DNA of 64,000 nucleotides from assembly GCA_037176705.1 (NCBI GenBank), contig CM073885.1:88196001-88260000 (forward strand), given 5' to 3'. Shown piece after piece: positions 49,476 to 60,645 of the stretch. A model generated the notes under the pieces. The model was not told the origin of the DNA, did not search any database, and worked only from the letters and a program-made list of their open reading frames with translations. The position numbers and the translations under genes are program-made. Positions within the stretch are counted from its first letter, which is position 1. Each line of letters starts with the position of its first letter. The stretch is from Molossus alvarezi. Taxonomy: Eukaryota; Chordata; Mammalia; Chiroptera; Molossidae.

Positions 49476-50091
49476 ACGCTATTGAACTGAAAACTCTCTA
49501 GGCAATGGAGAAGTTAAGTCATATACGAATGCTGGTGGGTTGCCCCTAAAAACATCTAATCCCCCCAAACCATAAAGAAACCGACGGCTATTGTAGCTCA
49601 GTGATAGTTCACACTGATGTTATTTTAAACCCATTTTTTAAGTAACAAATCCCAATAACACTTCTCTAATCAAAATAATGCCAGTTTCCTAAGACTTTTC
49701 TCATTGGACTCATTTTCAAGTCCTTTTGTGTTTATTGCTTTTCTCTGAACTCTGTTTTCATGGTTTCTTTCAAATAGTGAAGTCTATGATACTCTTCCTT
49801 TTCCAGGCCACTGTTGCTAATTAAAAAATTACACAGCTGGATAATCTGGTAAGCTTCTTGGGCCATGTTAGCAATTAAGGCTCCTGCCTCATGTTCTAAA
49901 TATATTAGTGCATGGGGCTAAGGTTCATGGATACCCAAAGATCTTTCATAATAATAGTCAGAAACTACCAAAGACAATTTTTCCACATTGCCCTTTCCAC
50001 GTCTTAACCACCAGTGTTCATATGCAGTATAAAACATGTGCTAGATCTGAGACTTTTAGCTCGTCCCCTAAAATCATGATGAAAATATAGG

Positions 50092-50210
50092 GTTGGGCAT
50101 AAGTAGGTTTACAGTTGTTCTTATGGTAAATGACACAATAATTAATACAGAATACAAAAATAAACTCTGTGCTTCATGTACTCACAACTATAAACCTACT
50201 TTTGCCCCCA
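50092..50210. mobile_element. Mariner-type MITE (about 120 bp)
   Basis: The left end GTTGGGCATAAGTAGGTTTAC and the right end, read in reverse as CAGTGGGGGCAAAAGTAGG, are inverted repeats of about 25-30 bases with few mismatches around AAGTAGGTTTAYAGTTGT. No coding capacity lies between them. The GGGCAAAAGTAGG core resembles mammalian Tc1/mariner ends. TA dinucleotides occur at both sides, but exact termini are uncertain. Confidence 0.65.
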
Positions 50211-50214
50211 CTGA

Positions 50215-52939
50215 ACAATAATCATTTAATAATCAAAAATATTGATTTCATAGTTAGCCTGTTTTCCAGTGTGGATGTGTGTGTGTAGAGGGTGGTAGAT
50301 AATTAATAACTGAGATAGTTTTTTCCACATCTTTGGGTCTCCTAAATAGCTAAAATTACCCTTTTAAGCACTAAACATTATTTTTATTTCATCCATTTTA
50401 TTGCTCAATGATATCAAACATTCTTACATGATCTGGAGACTAATAAGAAGAAAATCTTTTCTAGTGATAAGCATTATACTGAAACCACACTCAAAAGACA
50501 CTTTTACTAGTATCCAGCTTTTCTGAGAAAATACCGGTTAAGGAAGACAGATCAACCAAAAAAGAGATTCCAGCCATGAATCTGGGCTTTGGGAAAAATT
50601 TTTAAAAATTAACATCTTCATACCCAAAAGAGAAATCAGCTTCATTTGGGATTTGGAATATGCTTTTGGGGTTGCCAATTTAATGAGTATTTCATGTGAG
50701 TTCTGATCACATATAAGTACAAAATGCAATGATGTTGCAAATATTTGCACCAGGCTACCATTACTTACATAATATTTTCCAAAATTGAAGTATATATAAG
50801 ATATTGAGGAAAGTTAAGAGTGGTCTAAAGCGCCAAACTGTTCTGGCCCTGACTCAGAGAAAGACATACATTTTACATGAGGACCAAGTATATATAATGA
50901 AGAGAAAGAAAAAATTTATCCTTACTTCATGTAATTCTATTTCATTGTTTTAGCTCTTTAATTCACTAAAGGGACTTCACAGCTCATTAATGGATTGAGA
51001 TGTACTTCTTGAAAAACAACAGTCTAAAGGGCAAAAAGAAAATTATTTACCTTTCCCCAAAAACAAAGATATTTTGTCTTCAAGCTTAAACTGGTGCTTA
51101 CTTAACTTAAGATGCATCAGGAATCGGAAACCGCTCAAAGATGGTATAAAATGAATGTTTCAGGTTTTAACACACGGCTCTGTTATCATTAAGATCAGAA
51201 TCGTCCACTCCCCAAACTACTGGTTTTATAAGTTTAGTTCCACTCAGAGGTCCCTTTATCAAAAATTTCTGAGAATCCTAGGGCATTTTAGATGAGCCCC
51301 AGAATCAACCTGACCTGCTCACTGTCGTAGCCAGCAGCCCCCGGCCTCCACCGCTGGCCCTCTGAGAGCATCTCTTGCCCCTCAGGCAGAGCTCAGCTAC
51401 TACCGTGCTCCGTGGGAGAAAGGGGACACCTTCCTACTACACCTGCTGAACAAGGGGAGGGCAGAAGCCCAGGGGGAGAGTCAGCTGACACAGGTCCTCC
51501 AGGTCACCCCCACAGCCCTTTGCCCTCCCTGGGTACCCAGGCTGCCCAGGGGGTAGCTTCTCAGGAGGGATTCCAGGGCCTGGATCACAAACCACCACTC
51601 CCCTCCTCCCTTCTGTGCTGGGGCAGACTCCTTGCTCCATGATGAGGGTGGATCCTCTCCCAAAAGCTCCATCATCCCAAGACTTCCACCATCTTCATTC
51701 CAGCAGGCACATCTGGTGTGCCCACCCCAGCTGCGGAGAGAATGCAAGCCTTTTTCCAGCAAACCCTCCGGACCCCATGTGCATCACTAGGTTCTCATTT
51801 GGAGAATCAAGCCAAAGTTGACGGACAGACACAAATTTAATCTGGAGGTAGTTGAGAGTAGAATTTATCTACAGTGGCTTATTTGGGGAGCTGATTCCAG
51901 CTAAATCACTTCTCTGTGCCATCCAGCCATATCGTTCAGTGTATGCAAATAGTTTAAGCCTGGCCTCTTTCCTGTTACCATGTTTCTAGGATACAAATAC
52001 TATTTTCTCTACGAAGACGGTTCATCAGTCAGCAGAGGTGCCTAAGGTGCCTATTTAGCACCCAAATACATTCATCCGGACCAGAAGTCTCAGTTAAAGT
52101 CAAAGTCTGTTGAGGTTCTTGGTCTGATATTCCTGCACAGCAGTCCCCGGATCCAAAGGAGGACAGGGAGGAGGAGAGGCAGTTTCTAAAAATGGTTCAG
52201 CTGGCTTCTCCTACTTCTTACTAAAGAATATCTGGAAGTGAAAGCAAACTATGTGGGTTATATTTTCAGTTTTAAAAACATGGAAAAAACTACGCAGTAT
52301 AATATGTTGCATTGTTTCCATATTTTAATCGTAAGGTTAGATGTTCTTATCACTCCCTGGAACAATCACTCCCCCCCTCCCCTAACAGGGGAATATTATA
52401 ACAGTGGTTTGTTGTTCATCCTGGGGGTTACAATAAAACTTCCCCTAAGAACTTGGAAATAAGGTTGATAAGAGTGGTCTCTGATAAATAAATTTTAAGA
52501 TCAACACAATGACCAAGATAAAGTTACCTTTAAGGACAAAGAGTGGCTCCAGGTCTAGAAGACCTAAGAGTACACTTACTGACGAAAACCCTTGCGAAAG
52601 AAGGAGTCAAACAGAAAGGGGGGTGGTGGGTGGGAGGAGGACCAGGCACAGCCTCTACAGGAAGAAGACTAGATTCTCCCAGGCAGACTCTCCAGGCAAG
52701 ATCTCCAAGATTTCTGAACCACCCACGGACTCTCCCTGATGGGACAGTAATGCTCCAAAAGCAGTTGGGCCTTGATTCATCCAATGCCTTTGTCCAATTC
52801 AAACTTGGGCTCATCTATCCAACCATAGATGTGAACTGAGCCCCCACCAAGCCAGGCAACAGGGATATGGTGGAGAACCAAACATTTGAGGTCCTTGGGG
52901 CTAACACAAACAAGCAAACAAGATGATTACAGCTAGGGA
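50215..52939. other. Intronic stretch, partly GC-rich
   Basis: 50215-51290 is AT-rich. 51300-51790 is clearly GC-richer, with short overlapping frames on both strands but no recognisable protein. 52500-52830 is similar. No splice-bounded exon was identified. Confidence 0.45.
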
Positions 52940-52951
52940 TAAGAACAGTTA

Positions 52952-53167
52952 TCCAGCCCTGGCTGCTTTGGCTCAGCAGTTAGAGCATTAGCCTGTGGAC
53001 CGAAGGGTCTCAGATCTGATTCCTGGGTCAAGGTCACGTACCTCAGTTGTAGGTTCCATCCCCAGCCCCAGTCAGGGTCATGTAGGAGGCAACCAACTGT
53101 TGTGCCTCTCTCACATCAATGTTTCTCTCTCTCTCTCCCCCCCTCCCCCCCTTCCTCCCACTCTGTC
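52952..53167 (+). mobile_element. VES SINE, old, tail lost
   Basis: The head GCCCTGGCTGCTTTGGCTCAG and body are clear but diverged. The copy ends in a C/T-rich run without an A-tail. Flanks TAAGAACAGTTAT (52940-52952) and TAAGAATTGTTAT (53168-53180) are the probable duplication. Confidence 0.85.
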
Positions 53168-53679
53168 TAAGAATTGTTATACAAAATAAGCTGAAAAATG
53201 GGTTAGATAATTGCTGGCAAAGGAGATGCGTGTTTTAAGAATAGGGATCAGAAATAGCTAATGTTGAGAAAGTGACATTTAATGGAAAACCAGAGGCTAA
53301 CCCCACTCTAAGCATTTTCTAAAAGCATTGTTAAAAAAAGAGACAACAGGCCCAAATGGAGTTGCTTGTGCTAAGTCCCATGTCACCAAACTGAGACTTA
53401 ATATCTAACCTAATTGCAATTGTAGCTTCTCTCAGGAATGTAATCTCAATCAGTCTGGAATTTCCTGGTCAGCACTAGTGAGGTGATCCACCTGGTTAGA
53501 CCCCTTGTAGTCCCTAAAGTGAGATGCCCTTGCCTGAAACAATCCACTCTTTCCTGTCCCTCCTCCCTTCCTGCCTTCTTTGGAGCTCCTTTCTTTCTGC
53601 CAAATGGGATGCTGCCTGATTCATGAATCACTGAGTAAAGCCAAATACATCTTTACATTTACTTGGTTGATTTATTTTT

Positions 53680-53940
53680 ATTTATTTATTTTTTATCCTC
53701 ACCCGAGGACATTTTTCCATTTTTTATTCAGATAGAGTGGGAGGGAGAGAGAGGAAAAGAGAGAGAGAGAAACATCGACGTGAAAGGGACACATCGAGTG
53801 GGTGCCACCTGCATGACCCCTCCAGGGCCGGGGACAAACTGTAACCAAGGTACGTGCCCTTAGCAGAAACCGAACCCGGGTCTCTCTGGACCGCAGACCG
53901 AAGGCCGACGCTCTAACCATTGAGCCAAACCAGTGAGGGC
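53680..53940 (-). mobile_element. VES SINE, hairpin-tailed type
   Basis: Full copy, head at the right but altered at its end (GCCCTCACTGG on the minus strand) and with an extra GACCGAAG in the head. A-rich tail at left with (ATTT)n. The flanking TTGATTTATTTT / TTGAATTTTATTT is a likely imperfect duplication. Confidence 0.92.
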
Positions 53941-53949
53941 TTGAATTTT

Positions 53950-55161
53950 ATTTGTAACAGCATTTTCAACTCATCGTTTTTAAAGTTACACATCGACGCA
54001 ATGGTAGAGAAGACTGTCATGATGTGGACAGAGCAAACAAGGTGACCGGGCGTGTGAGGCATGCAGACAGGTTAGGTAAGGGCGGCTCCTTTTTGTTCTG
54101 CTCTTCACCTAACACAGCAAAGGCCCCACCTCACTCCCAGCCCTCTCCCAGGCTTGTGCCTCTCTCTCCCTGTTCGAGCTTGGCGCACCTCTGGCTGACT
54201 GATAGGGGTCCGGAGTCTGCCGGGCAAAGACAGAGGGAGACCGTTTGTAGGCAGAGGGGACAGGAAAAGCGAGGAGGCAGGAACTAGCCGAACACGTCCT
54301 TGGAATTGCCAATATGCCCGAAGCTTTCTGAACCAGGGGAAGCAACAGGAAACATGGCCAGAGAAGCTGGCAGAGGCAGAGCCACAGAAAGAGATTTGCG
54401 TTCTATTGTGAGCTACTAGGAAGCAGGGGCGCAACATGACCTCATTTACATTTTTAATGGGTCCTGTTGGCTACTGTGTGGAGAATGCCCTGCAGGGTGG
54501 CAGAGGGGCTCCAAGCGCAGCCCAGGCGGCCGTGATGTGGTTTGCCCAGAGGACAGCAGCAACAGAGCTGGGGAGAAGGCGTGGCTTCAAGGCACATTTT
54601 GGAGACGGATCCCCAGAACTTGTTAACAGACATATGAGTAGGGATGAGAATCATGCTTCGGCTTGGCGAAGAGTGGTGTCTTTTACGGAAAGTGGGAAGA
54701 CCGAAGGGGGCGGGCGGGGGGAGGGGAGACTAAGAGCTTTTCCACGGGCGTATCAGGTTTGAGATGCTCACTAGAGACACAAGCAGAAATGTCAGACGGG
54801 CAGCTGGGACTCATGGGAGGTACTGGAGTGAATATGGACATTTAGAGATTATCTGCACCTAAATGGTCCCTCAAAGCCATGGCATGCCTATTCCTGTGAC
54901 CGTTGTTTGTTTGTTTTTTTTATTGTAAATGAATAAATTAAGTAATTCACTAGGGCGGTGGGAGCCAGGCTGGGCCTGCCCCTCTGCTTTGCCATTTACC
55001 TCATGAGGGCTGCTTCTACCAGGTTGTTCTGTTGTGTTTCTATATATAAAACACTGTACCCAATTCTCCTTTTGCTGGTGGTTCAATGTGGAAATCTGAA
55101 AAGCTGATATGTATTTTAAATCCTTTAAAAAAAATTCATCCAAGTGCTTATTTGGTTGAAT
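53950..55161. other. Intronic stretch, partly GC-rich
   Basis: 54030-54760 is GC-rich, with the G-run GGGGGCGGGCGGGGGGAGGGG near 54705-54725. No exon or known repeat is recognised. Confidence 0.45.
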
Positions 55162-55181
55162 AAAGAAATATTACAGAAATA

Positions 55182-55376
55182 GCCCAGCCGGTGTGGCTCA
55201 GTGGATTGAGCATCTTCCTATGGGCCGAGAGGTCCCGGTTCGATTCCCGGGCACATGCCCAGGTTTTGGGCTCAGTCCCCATTAGGGGACATGCAGGAGG
55301 CAGCCGATCAATGTCTCTCACATTGATGTTTCTATCTCTCTCTCTAAAAAAAAAATCAATAAAAACATAGTTTAAA
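55182..55376 (+). mobile_element. VES SINE, CAATAAAAACAT-tailed type
   Basis: Head GCCCAGCCGGTGTGGCTCAG and tail AAATCAATAAAAACATAG. The flanking 20-base repeats starting AAAGAAATATTACA (55162-55181 and 55377-55396) differ at one position. Confidence 0.93.
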
Positions 55377-55396
55377 AAAGAAATATTACACAAATA

Positions 55397-56582
55397 ACAG
55401 GGAGACTCTATGTAGATTAGGAGACCAAAACTGGCTCAGAAATGCCACAACTCACTGACTGGCGTTGTTGACTTTTGCTCTATTTTTACAGAATATTTGA
55501 GAACATGCAAGAGAATGTTGGTTGTAAAATCACTCGATAAAAGACACATAAAAAGAGTATTAATAGAAACTTAAATTAACATAAGACGATTTCAATTCAT
55601 CCCTTTAAGTCATTGATTAACTACTACTATATGATTATTATCTTGAGGTCCTACCTTCCTGGGGCTTTTTTCTCAGCAGAGGACACAGACCACACTGTGG
55701 GACAGAGCTGGACAGAGGCGGGGTGTAAGACGCTTTATGAGTGAGGGGAGAAGGTGACAGGTATTTCCAGTGTGAAAAGACAAGCAAATCACCCTAGAAG
55801 TGAGTTCTCAAACACTAAACATAACCTTGGTTGAACTTACAAAAAACTTTACATTTCTACTTGGAATTAAAGATTTACTTTTCACTTCCGCACTACTGCA
55901 GTGACTCAATGAAGTAAAGGGACACATCAGTGTTTCCAGGAGCCCTTGGCAGCATGTCCAGGGGAGTCTTCTAAAGAGATTCCCGTTTTCTGCCCATTCT
56001 CCTTTACCATTGACCACTTTTCCTGTGTAAATCGGAAAGATTCTGGAGAGCAACAGCCCACCTTTCTTACAAGCCCAACCCTGTGTTTACCTGTGGGAGC
56101 CAGACGGGAGGGCAGCATCAGAGGAACAGAGGACAGGGGCGAAGCGCAGCCCGATGTCCACTTCCCTCCCGCCCCACGTTTCTGGAGGGCTGCTCCTTTC
56201 ATGAAAGGAGCTGTGTTCCAGGGGCTGCCACACACGCTTCCTGCCGCCACCGGGGACCACCGGGCAGGCCTGCATCCCAGTGAAGCTGGTCCCTAGCCAT
56301 TTCTGCTGCCCTTTTGTGCCTTCGCCTTTTCAGGAACCTGTGAGAGCTTCGTCACCGTGGCATTCGGGATCTTTTGCTTTCTCTCTCTCCCCCCAACCCC
56401 TTCCTTCCCTCTCCTGGACACTCATGTGGCAGCTGGGTCCAGAACCCCCTGATCCAGCCTGAGACAGCTGAGCCAGGTCCTGCTTAGACGCTGGGGCACG
56501 TGCTGTCTCAACTGCGCGTCGTTCCTCTCACGCTGATGGCTGCATAAGCCATGTAAGTGTTAAGAGTCAAAACCTTGTTTGG
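55397..56582. other. Intronic stretch with a perfect palindrome
   Basis: 56060-56560 is GC-rich and contains a 20-base perfect palindrome at 56192-56211 (GCTCCTTTCA followed by its reverse complement). No exon or repeat family is recognised. Confidence 0.5.
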
Positions 56583-56780
56583 GCCCTGGCTGGTGTGCCT
56601 CAGTGGGTTGTCTTCCCATGCACTGAGAGGTCACGGGTTCAATTCTCCGTCAGAGCACATGCCCAGATTGTGGGTTCGATCCCCAGTAGGGTGTGCAGGA
56701 GGCAGCTGATTAATGTTTCTCTTTCATCGATGTTTCTCTCCCTCTCCCTAAAAAAATCAATAAAAACATATATTTAATAA
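56583..56780 (+). mobile_element. VES SINE, CAATAAAAACAT-tailed type
   Basis: Head GCCCTGGCTGGTGTGCCTCAG, B-box-like GGTTCAATTCT, and tail AAATCAATAAAAACATATATTT. Flanks CCTTGTTTGG and ACTTGTTTTGG suggest a weak duplication. This is the VES nearest the AKAP6 exon, about 0.8 kb into the intron. Confidence 0.9.
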
Positions 56781-57591
56781 TGATAATAATACACTTGTTT
56801 TGGTCTTTGGTTTCAAAATCATTTAGGATGAATGGGCTTAGGTTAAGGAATTCTCCTTCGGATCTCAGATAACTGACTAGAAATTTACATTGGGGTTTGG
56901 GTAAAATGCCCATTGGTTATAAATCTGCCTTGCTTTGCTGGTCATTGACCTGAACATGGATTTTGCGCAGGGACCTGGAAGAGAGAAATGCCTATGGCAG
57001 GACAAGATTCACTGTATTTTGGGGTCCCTAGGCCAAAATCTTTATTATAGCACTCCTTAATAGCACCTCCATTTCATGGTCATCAACATTCAGGCTTGTT
57101 TAGGACTCTAGAAGCCACAGACATTGTTCAATTTTTATTAGCTATAAAAGCACCTTTGCCCTGCATGATGCATTATATCTGGATAAAATGACTCGTTCTG
57201 AAAAGAGACCACTGCCCTCCCCATCATGCCAGGACACAGTTTGCCGGAAAGGCAGCATCAACTTCAACAGAAGATGATAATCGCATATACATACTCACAA
57301 TCACAGCTCAGATTGATGTTTCACCTGTGAGAGACTATTAAACCTTCTGCAATATTTTCATTCTCCCTACTTTTCCACATTATCCCTGAAGGTCGGTTTT
57401 ATTCTAGATACTCTGCCCATGAAGTCAAATCAGGAAAGATTTCTGTCCACGTTCATCTACAAAGATAATGTTTTCATGGTTATGCTACTTTTCTTTCTGG
57501 AACTTTCCTCATTGAGTGACAGGACGCAGGCTCCAGGTGCCACAGCCCTTTGCGGCCTTCGGTCTAGAAGGGACCTGAGCCCCGAAGCCTT

Positions 57592-57597
57592 CCTTAC
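57592..57597 (-). promoter_or_regulatory. AKAP6: AKAP6 splice donor (CAGCTGAAG|GTAAGG)
   Basis: The minus strand reads AAG|GTAAGG, close to the consensus donor. It falls exactly at the codon boundary after Lys108, where recalled AKAP6 similarity stops and unrelated intronic sequence begins. Confidence 0.88.
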
Positions 57598-57921
57598 CTT
57601 CAGCTGAACTAGATGCACATCCACGTGCTTGCTGTCGGAGTCCTGCTGGACGGAATAGGTTAGGTCCCGGACCCTCTCAGAGGTCATCCGGAGCCAGGTC
57701 TCAATTTCAGGCAAGTGAAGGACAATCTTCCAGTCGGCCCCTGTATGCAGTGGGGGTGGCTTTTCATACTGCTGGTCGGGATCCATATCCTTCATCACCT
57801 CTTCTCCCTCACCCTGCTCCACAGTGGGGGTCAAGTTGATGGCCATGGGTGAAGCATCAGTAGCCATGGGATCCAGGTCCTGTGACCTCAGGGGGGAAAG
57901 TGTCACACTCATGGTTAACAT
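57598..57921 (-). CDS. AKAP6: AKAP6 (mAKAP) first coding exon, codons 1-108, partial gene
   Basis: This exon encodes the N-terminus of muscle A-kinase anchoring protein, a large scaffold that gathers PKA, phosphodiesterase 4D, ryanodine receptor and phosphatases at the nuclear envelope of muscle and neurons. The peptide starts MLTMSVTLSP, carries an acidic stretch (EQGEGEE, residues 35-41), and has the conserved block HTGADWKIVLHLPEIETW at residues 59-76. I recognise it as the mAKAP N-terminus from memory. It reads 108 whole codons on the minus strand and ends ...VQLK directly before a GTAAGG donor, so it is phase 0. The reading frame stays open to 57457, but that part is intron. From family knowledge, this N-terminal part belongs to the long (alpha, brain) isoform, while the muscle beta isoform starts further downstream. 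The first ATG has a weak context (T at -3, T at +4). The in-frame ATG at codon 4 has A at -3. The remaining exons lie outside the window, to the left. Confidence 0.93.
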
Positions 57922-57955
57922 GGAGAAGTCTAAACCTTACTTCTTTCCAAAACAG
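57922..57955 (-). other. AKAP6: AKAP6 5' UTR part of the first coding exon
   Basis: This is the 34 bases between the splice acceptor and the start codon. The minus strand reads a pyrimidine-rich tract ending CTTTCAG, then CTGTTTTGG, which fits a normal 3' splice site. No upstream ATG lies within it. An in-window first exon for the rest of the 5' UTR was not found, so it must lie beyond 64000. Confidence 0.8.
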
Positions 57956-57992
57956 CTGAAAGGCAAGAGGAAAGAAGAAAGCAAGAGTCAGA
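57956..57992 (-). promoter_or_regulatory. AKAP6: AKAP6 splice acceptor with polypyrimidine tract and branch-point-like CTGAC
   Basis: On the minus strand a CTGAC motif (about 57987-57991) is followed by a C/T-rich run and CAG at 57958-57956. The spacing of about 31 nt from the branch-like A to the AG is typical of a mammalian 3' splice site. Confidence 0.82.
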
Positions 57993-59394
57993 CAAGATTG
58001 CCAAATAAAGAAATGATACTTCGCAGAAGAAACAGGATTTCTAAATTAAGCCAGATTTCTAAATTAAGAAACCATAGCTCATAGCAAAAACAGAAAGAGG
58101 TGTTTTAAGTTTCTACAGAGTAGCCCCAAGACCCAACATGTAATAGGAACACAAACCCACGTGGTTTTGCCTACCCCAACATTTATCCTCTCCTCATTTC
58201 TTCGTAACAAAGTCCTGATTTTCAGCTGTACCTATTCCTGCCAAGAATTTAAAACTATATTCCCTATGTCCGTCGTAGCTGGGTGTGACCAGGTGGCAAA
58301 GTTCTGACCAATGAGATGTGAGTGGAACACCTGTGTAGAAAGGCTGGGAAAGCCGCCTAAAGGGAGCTGACCCAGGTAGGAGGGGCTCCGTCTCCGTCCT
58401 TCTGCTTCCCTCCCTCTTCTAGCCTGTAACGTGGACTTTAGGGCTAGAGTTCCAGGTGCCAGCTCAGACCAGGAGATGCTTCGAGTACATCACGCAGAGG
58501 ACGGCAGAGCAGAGAGGCAGGAACACGGGTCCCACATGCTAACAAGGACTTCTTTCGTTGAGAGAAAAACAAACTTCTACCATGTTAAAGCCACTAGTAT
58601 TAGGGGCTTTTCTACTACAAGCATCCAAACATCATTTCAGTTATTGTAACCGATATATTCAATACATGGGGTAACAAGAGAGGGAACATGTTTGAGTTGG
58701 TGAAAACAATATGCTGAATTCAGGAAAGGTTGCCCCTTCCTATGATCTGTTAGATAAATAGATATCATGTAGTAATTCCAAACCTTTGCTTTCCTGAAAA
58801 GTATAAATTGTGCATTATATAGAATATATCTATAATTAATTAACTCTCAACCTAAATGACACTAGTATTTGGTCATGTTGAAATTATTAGAGGCTCTGGA
58901 ATTTCAAGAGTGATAAATTACTCTTAAACACAGAACATTACAATGTTAATCAAATACATGAAAAATAGCATAAGTGTAAGTCACAATAAGGTAAGGTTTC
59001 TTTGAAAGATAAAGTTGATAAGCTTACTAATTACCTAGCTATGTAATTTATCTTTCTTCTGGAGCTGGTCTATTACAAAGAACAACTTTTTAGATCTTGT
59101 ATGTTAAACATTTAAACCGACATTATTTTTAGTTTCAGGAGGCACTTCTTTACTCAAGGCAGTGGGCTTCTTTTCCTTTTATCAGGCTTTTCCTGATTTT
59201 ACATATTCAAGTTACTTGATCGCCCTATTCCCCTAAAGACGAAGGTGTCTGATCAAAATATAATTAAATGTGATTGTCAGAAAGTATCCTAAATGTCTCT
59301 AGAGTCTTAATGTTCACTTAGTATCAACAACAACAAAAAAAGTATTTTACCTACAAAATGGGAGGTAAAATATCTGAAAATATTTGAAATATTT

Positions 59395-59490
59395 AAAAAA
59401 AACCGCGATAGAGGAAGCTGCGAAAGTCGAAGCGCGAAGTGGCGAGGGACGACTCCCGAGGCTGAACGTGCTGCCCCTCCCCAATTACTG
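59395..59490. mobile_element. Tigger/pogo-like DNA transposon terminal remnant
   Basis: AAAAAACCGCGATAGAGGAA, GCGAAAGTCGAAGCGCGA and GGCGAGGGACGACT closely follow the recalled terminal sequence of a Tc1/mariner (Tigger-like) family (CCGCGAAAGTCGAAGCGCGATATAGCGAGGGATTACTG). It stands out as CpG-rich in an AT-rich intron. A matching opposite end was not found. Confidence 0.5.
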
Positions 59491-59736
59491 AGCACCTTAT
59501 TTTTAAATAAAATGATAAGAAGTTTAACCAATACATTTTTGAAAGCAAAGTTATTCGCTAAAAGCAAAATATTATGTCACAGAGTAGGTTTATCACTTTG
59601 GCACCTGCCTTAGAGAATGGTTTTAGGCTTTGATTCAACAGCTTCCTCTGATCGCAAGAGGTAGAGATCTACACCCTGCGTTTTTAACTACCCTCGCGTG
59701 CAGTTTTAAAAATAACAATACTAATATACCTGGCTA

Positions 59737-59964
59737 TTTTTTTTAATATATTTTTCTTTTAATATGTTTTTATTGATTTTTTTAGAGAGAGAAGGGAAAG
59801 AGAGATAGAAACATCAATGGAAGAAACATCACTCAGCTGCCTGCTGTACGCCCCCCACCGGGGACCGAGCCTGCAACCCCAGCATGCGCCCTGACCAGAA
59901 ATCTCACCGGGACCTCTCAGTCCATGGGACTGATGCTCAGTCCACTGAGCCACACTGGCCAGGC
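59737..59964 (-). mobile_element. VES SINE, CAATAAAAACAT-tailed type
   Basis: Head at the right (GCCTGGCCAGTGTGGCTCAG on the minus strand), A-rich tail at left. TACCTGGCTA is repeated at 59727-59736 and 59965-59974. It lies in the upstream AKAP6 intron. Confidence 0.92.
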
Positions 59965-60549
59965 TACCTGGCTACGTTTAAAAACCAATTAGAAGATATC
60001 AACACGTCACTGGGAGTGATAAAACTCCGGGAAGGGTAAGCTACCATACTACTTCTTTAAAAACCATACCCAAGCCACTGACAGGCTCTGATCCTGATTT
60101 CCCAAAGCACTTTTAAATTTTTAATCAATTTCTGCCCTCTGGGAGATCTGTTTAGAGTCACAATCCCACAGAAGGAACCGGACAAACAAAGGTTAATAAA
60201 GGTTTCTAGTGCAAAGTCATAGAGCTGGTGATAAATGATGGGGACACTGGTGTCACAGTGGTTCCCTTTTCTAAGAAACCAGACTCGTCCAAACCAGAGA
60301 ACTAGACGCCAGGGCAGTGCACAGTGAACTCTTTAAGCTACACCCACAGCCATTCGTCCCCAGACCCCTGCCCAACTGAAAAACGATGCCTGGTCATTGC
60401 GTTTTCTCTGAAACTCCTAAACACAGCTGTGCCTTCTCTGGAATATACATCGCAGTGCAAACTAAAGAGCATACCAAAGAACTGGCTCAGTGCAATTTCT
60501 GTCCCAACATACATTTCTATAAATACCATCAGGCTGTGCACCGAGCAAG

Positions 60550-60645
60550 CACAGTGTTTTGTGTGATTTGGAGCAAGACGTTCCACATTTCTGCGCCTCG
60601 GTTTCCTTAGCTGTAAAATGACAGAAGTGGCCTACATGATCCATA
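60550..60645 (+). mobile_element. MIR fragment
   Basis: TTGGAGCAAGACGTTCCACA ... CTGCGCCTCGGTTTCCTTAG ... CTGTAAAATGACAGAAGTGG matches the MIR core in sense order. Confidence 0.7.

Larger units (their letters stand above)
1..57591 (-). other. AKAP6: AKAP6 intron downstream of the first coding exon (partial)
   Basis: Everything left of the exon is read as one intron, because no peptide resembling the next part of mAKAP appears on the minus strand. It is more than 57 kb long and is filled with L1, VES, MIR, L2 and hAT sequences listed separately. If the muscle isoform uses a downstream promoter, it could lie in this intron or beyond the left edge; none is identified with confidence. Confidence 0.6.

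Noticed and set aside
51412..51762. Overlapping GC-rich frames on both strands as an exon
   Set aside because: No protein family resemblance and no convincing splice sites on the AKAP6 strand. GC content alone explains the open frames.
57457..57597. Continuation of the AKAP6 reading frame past codon 108
   Set aside because: A consensus donor GTAAGG lies exactly at the point where resemblance to mAKAP ends, so the extension is intron.
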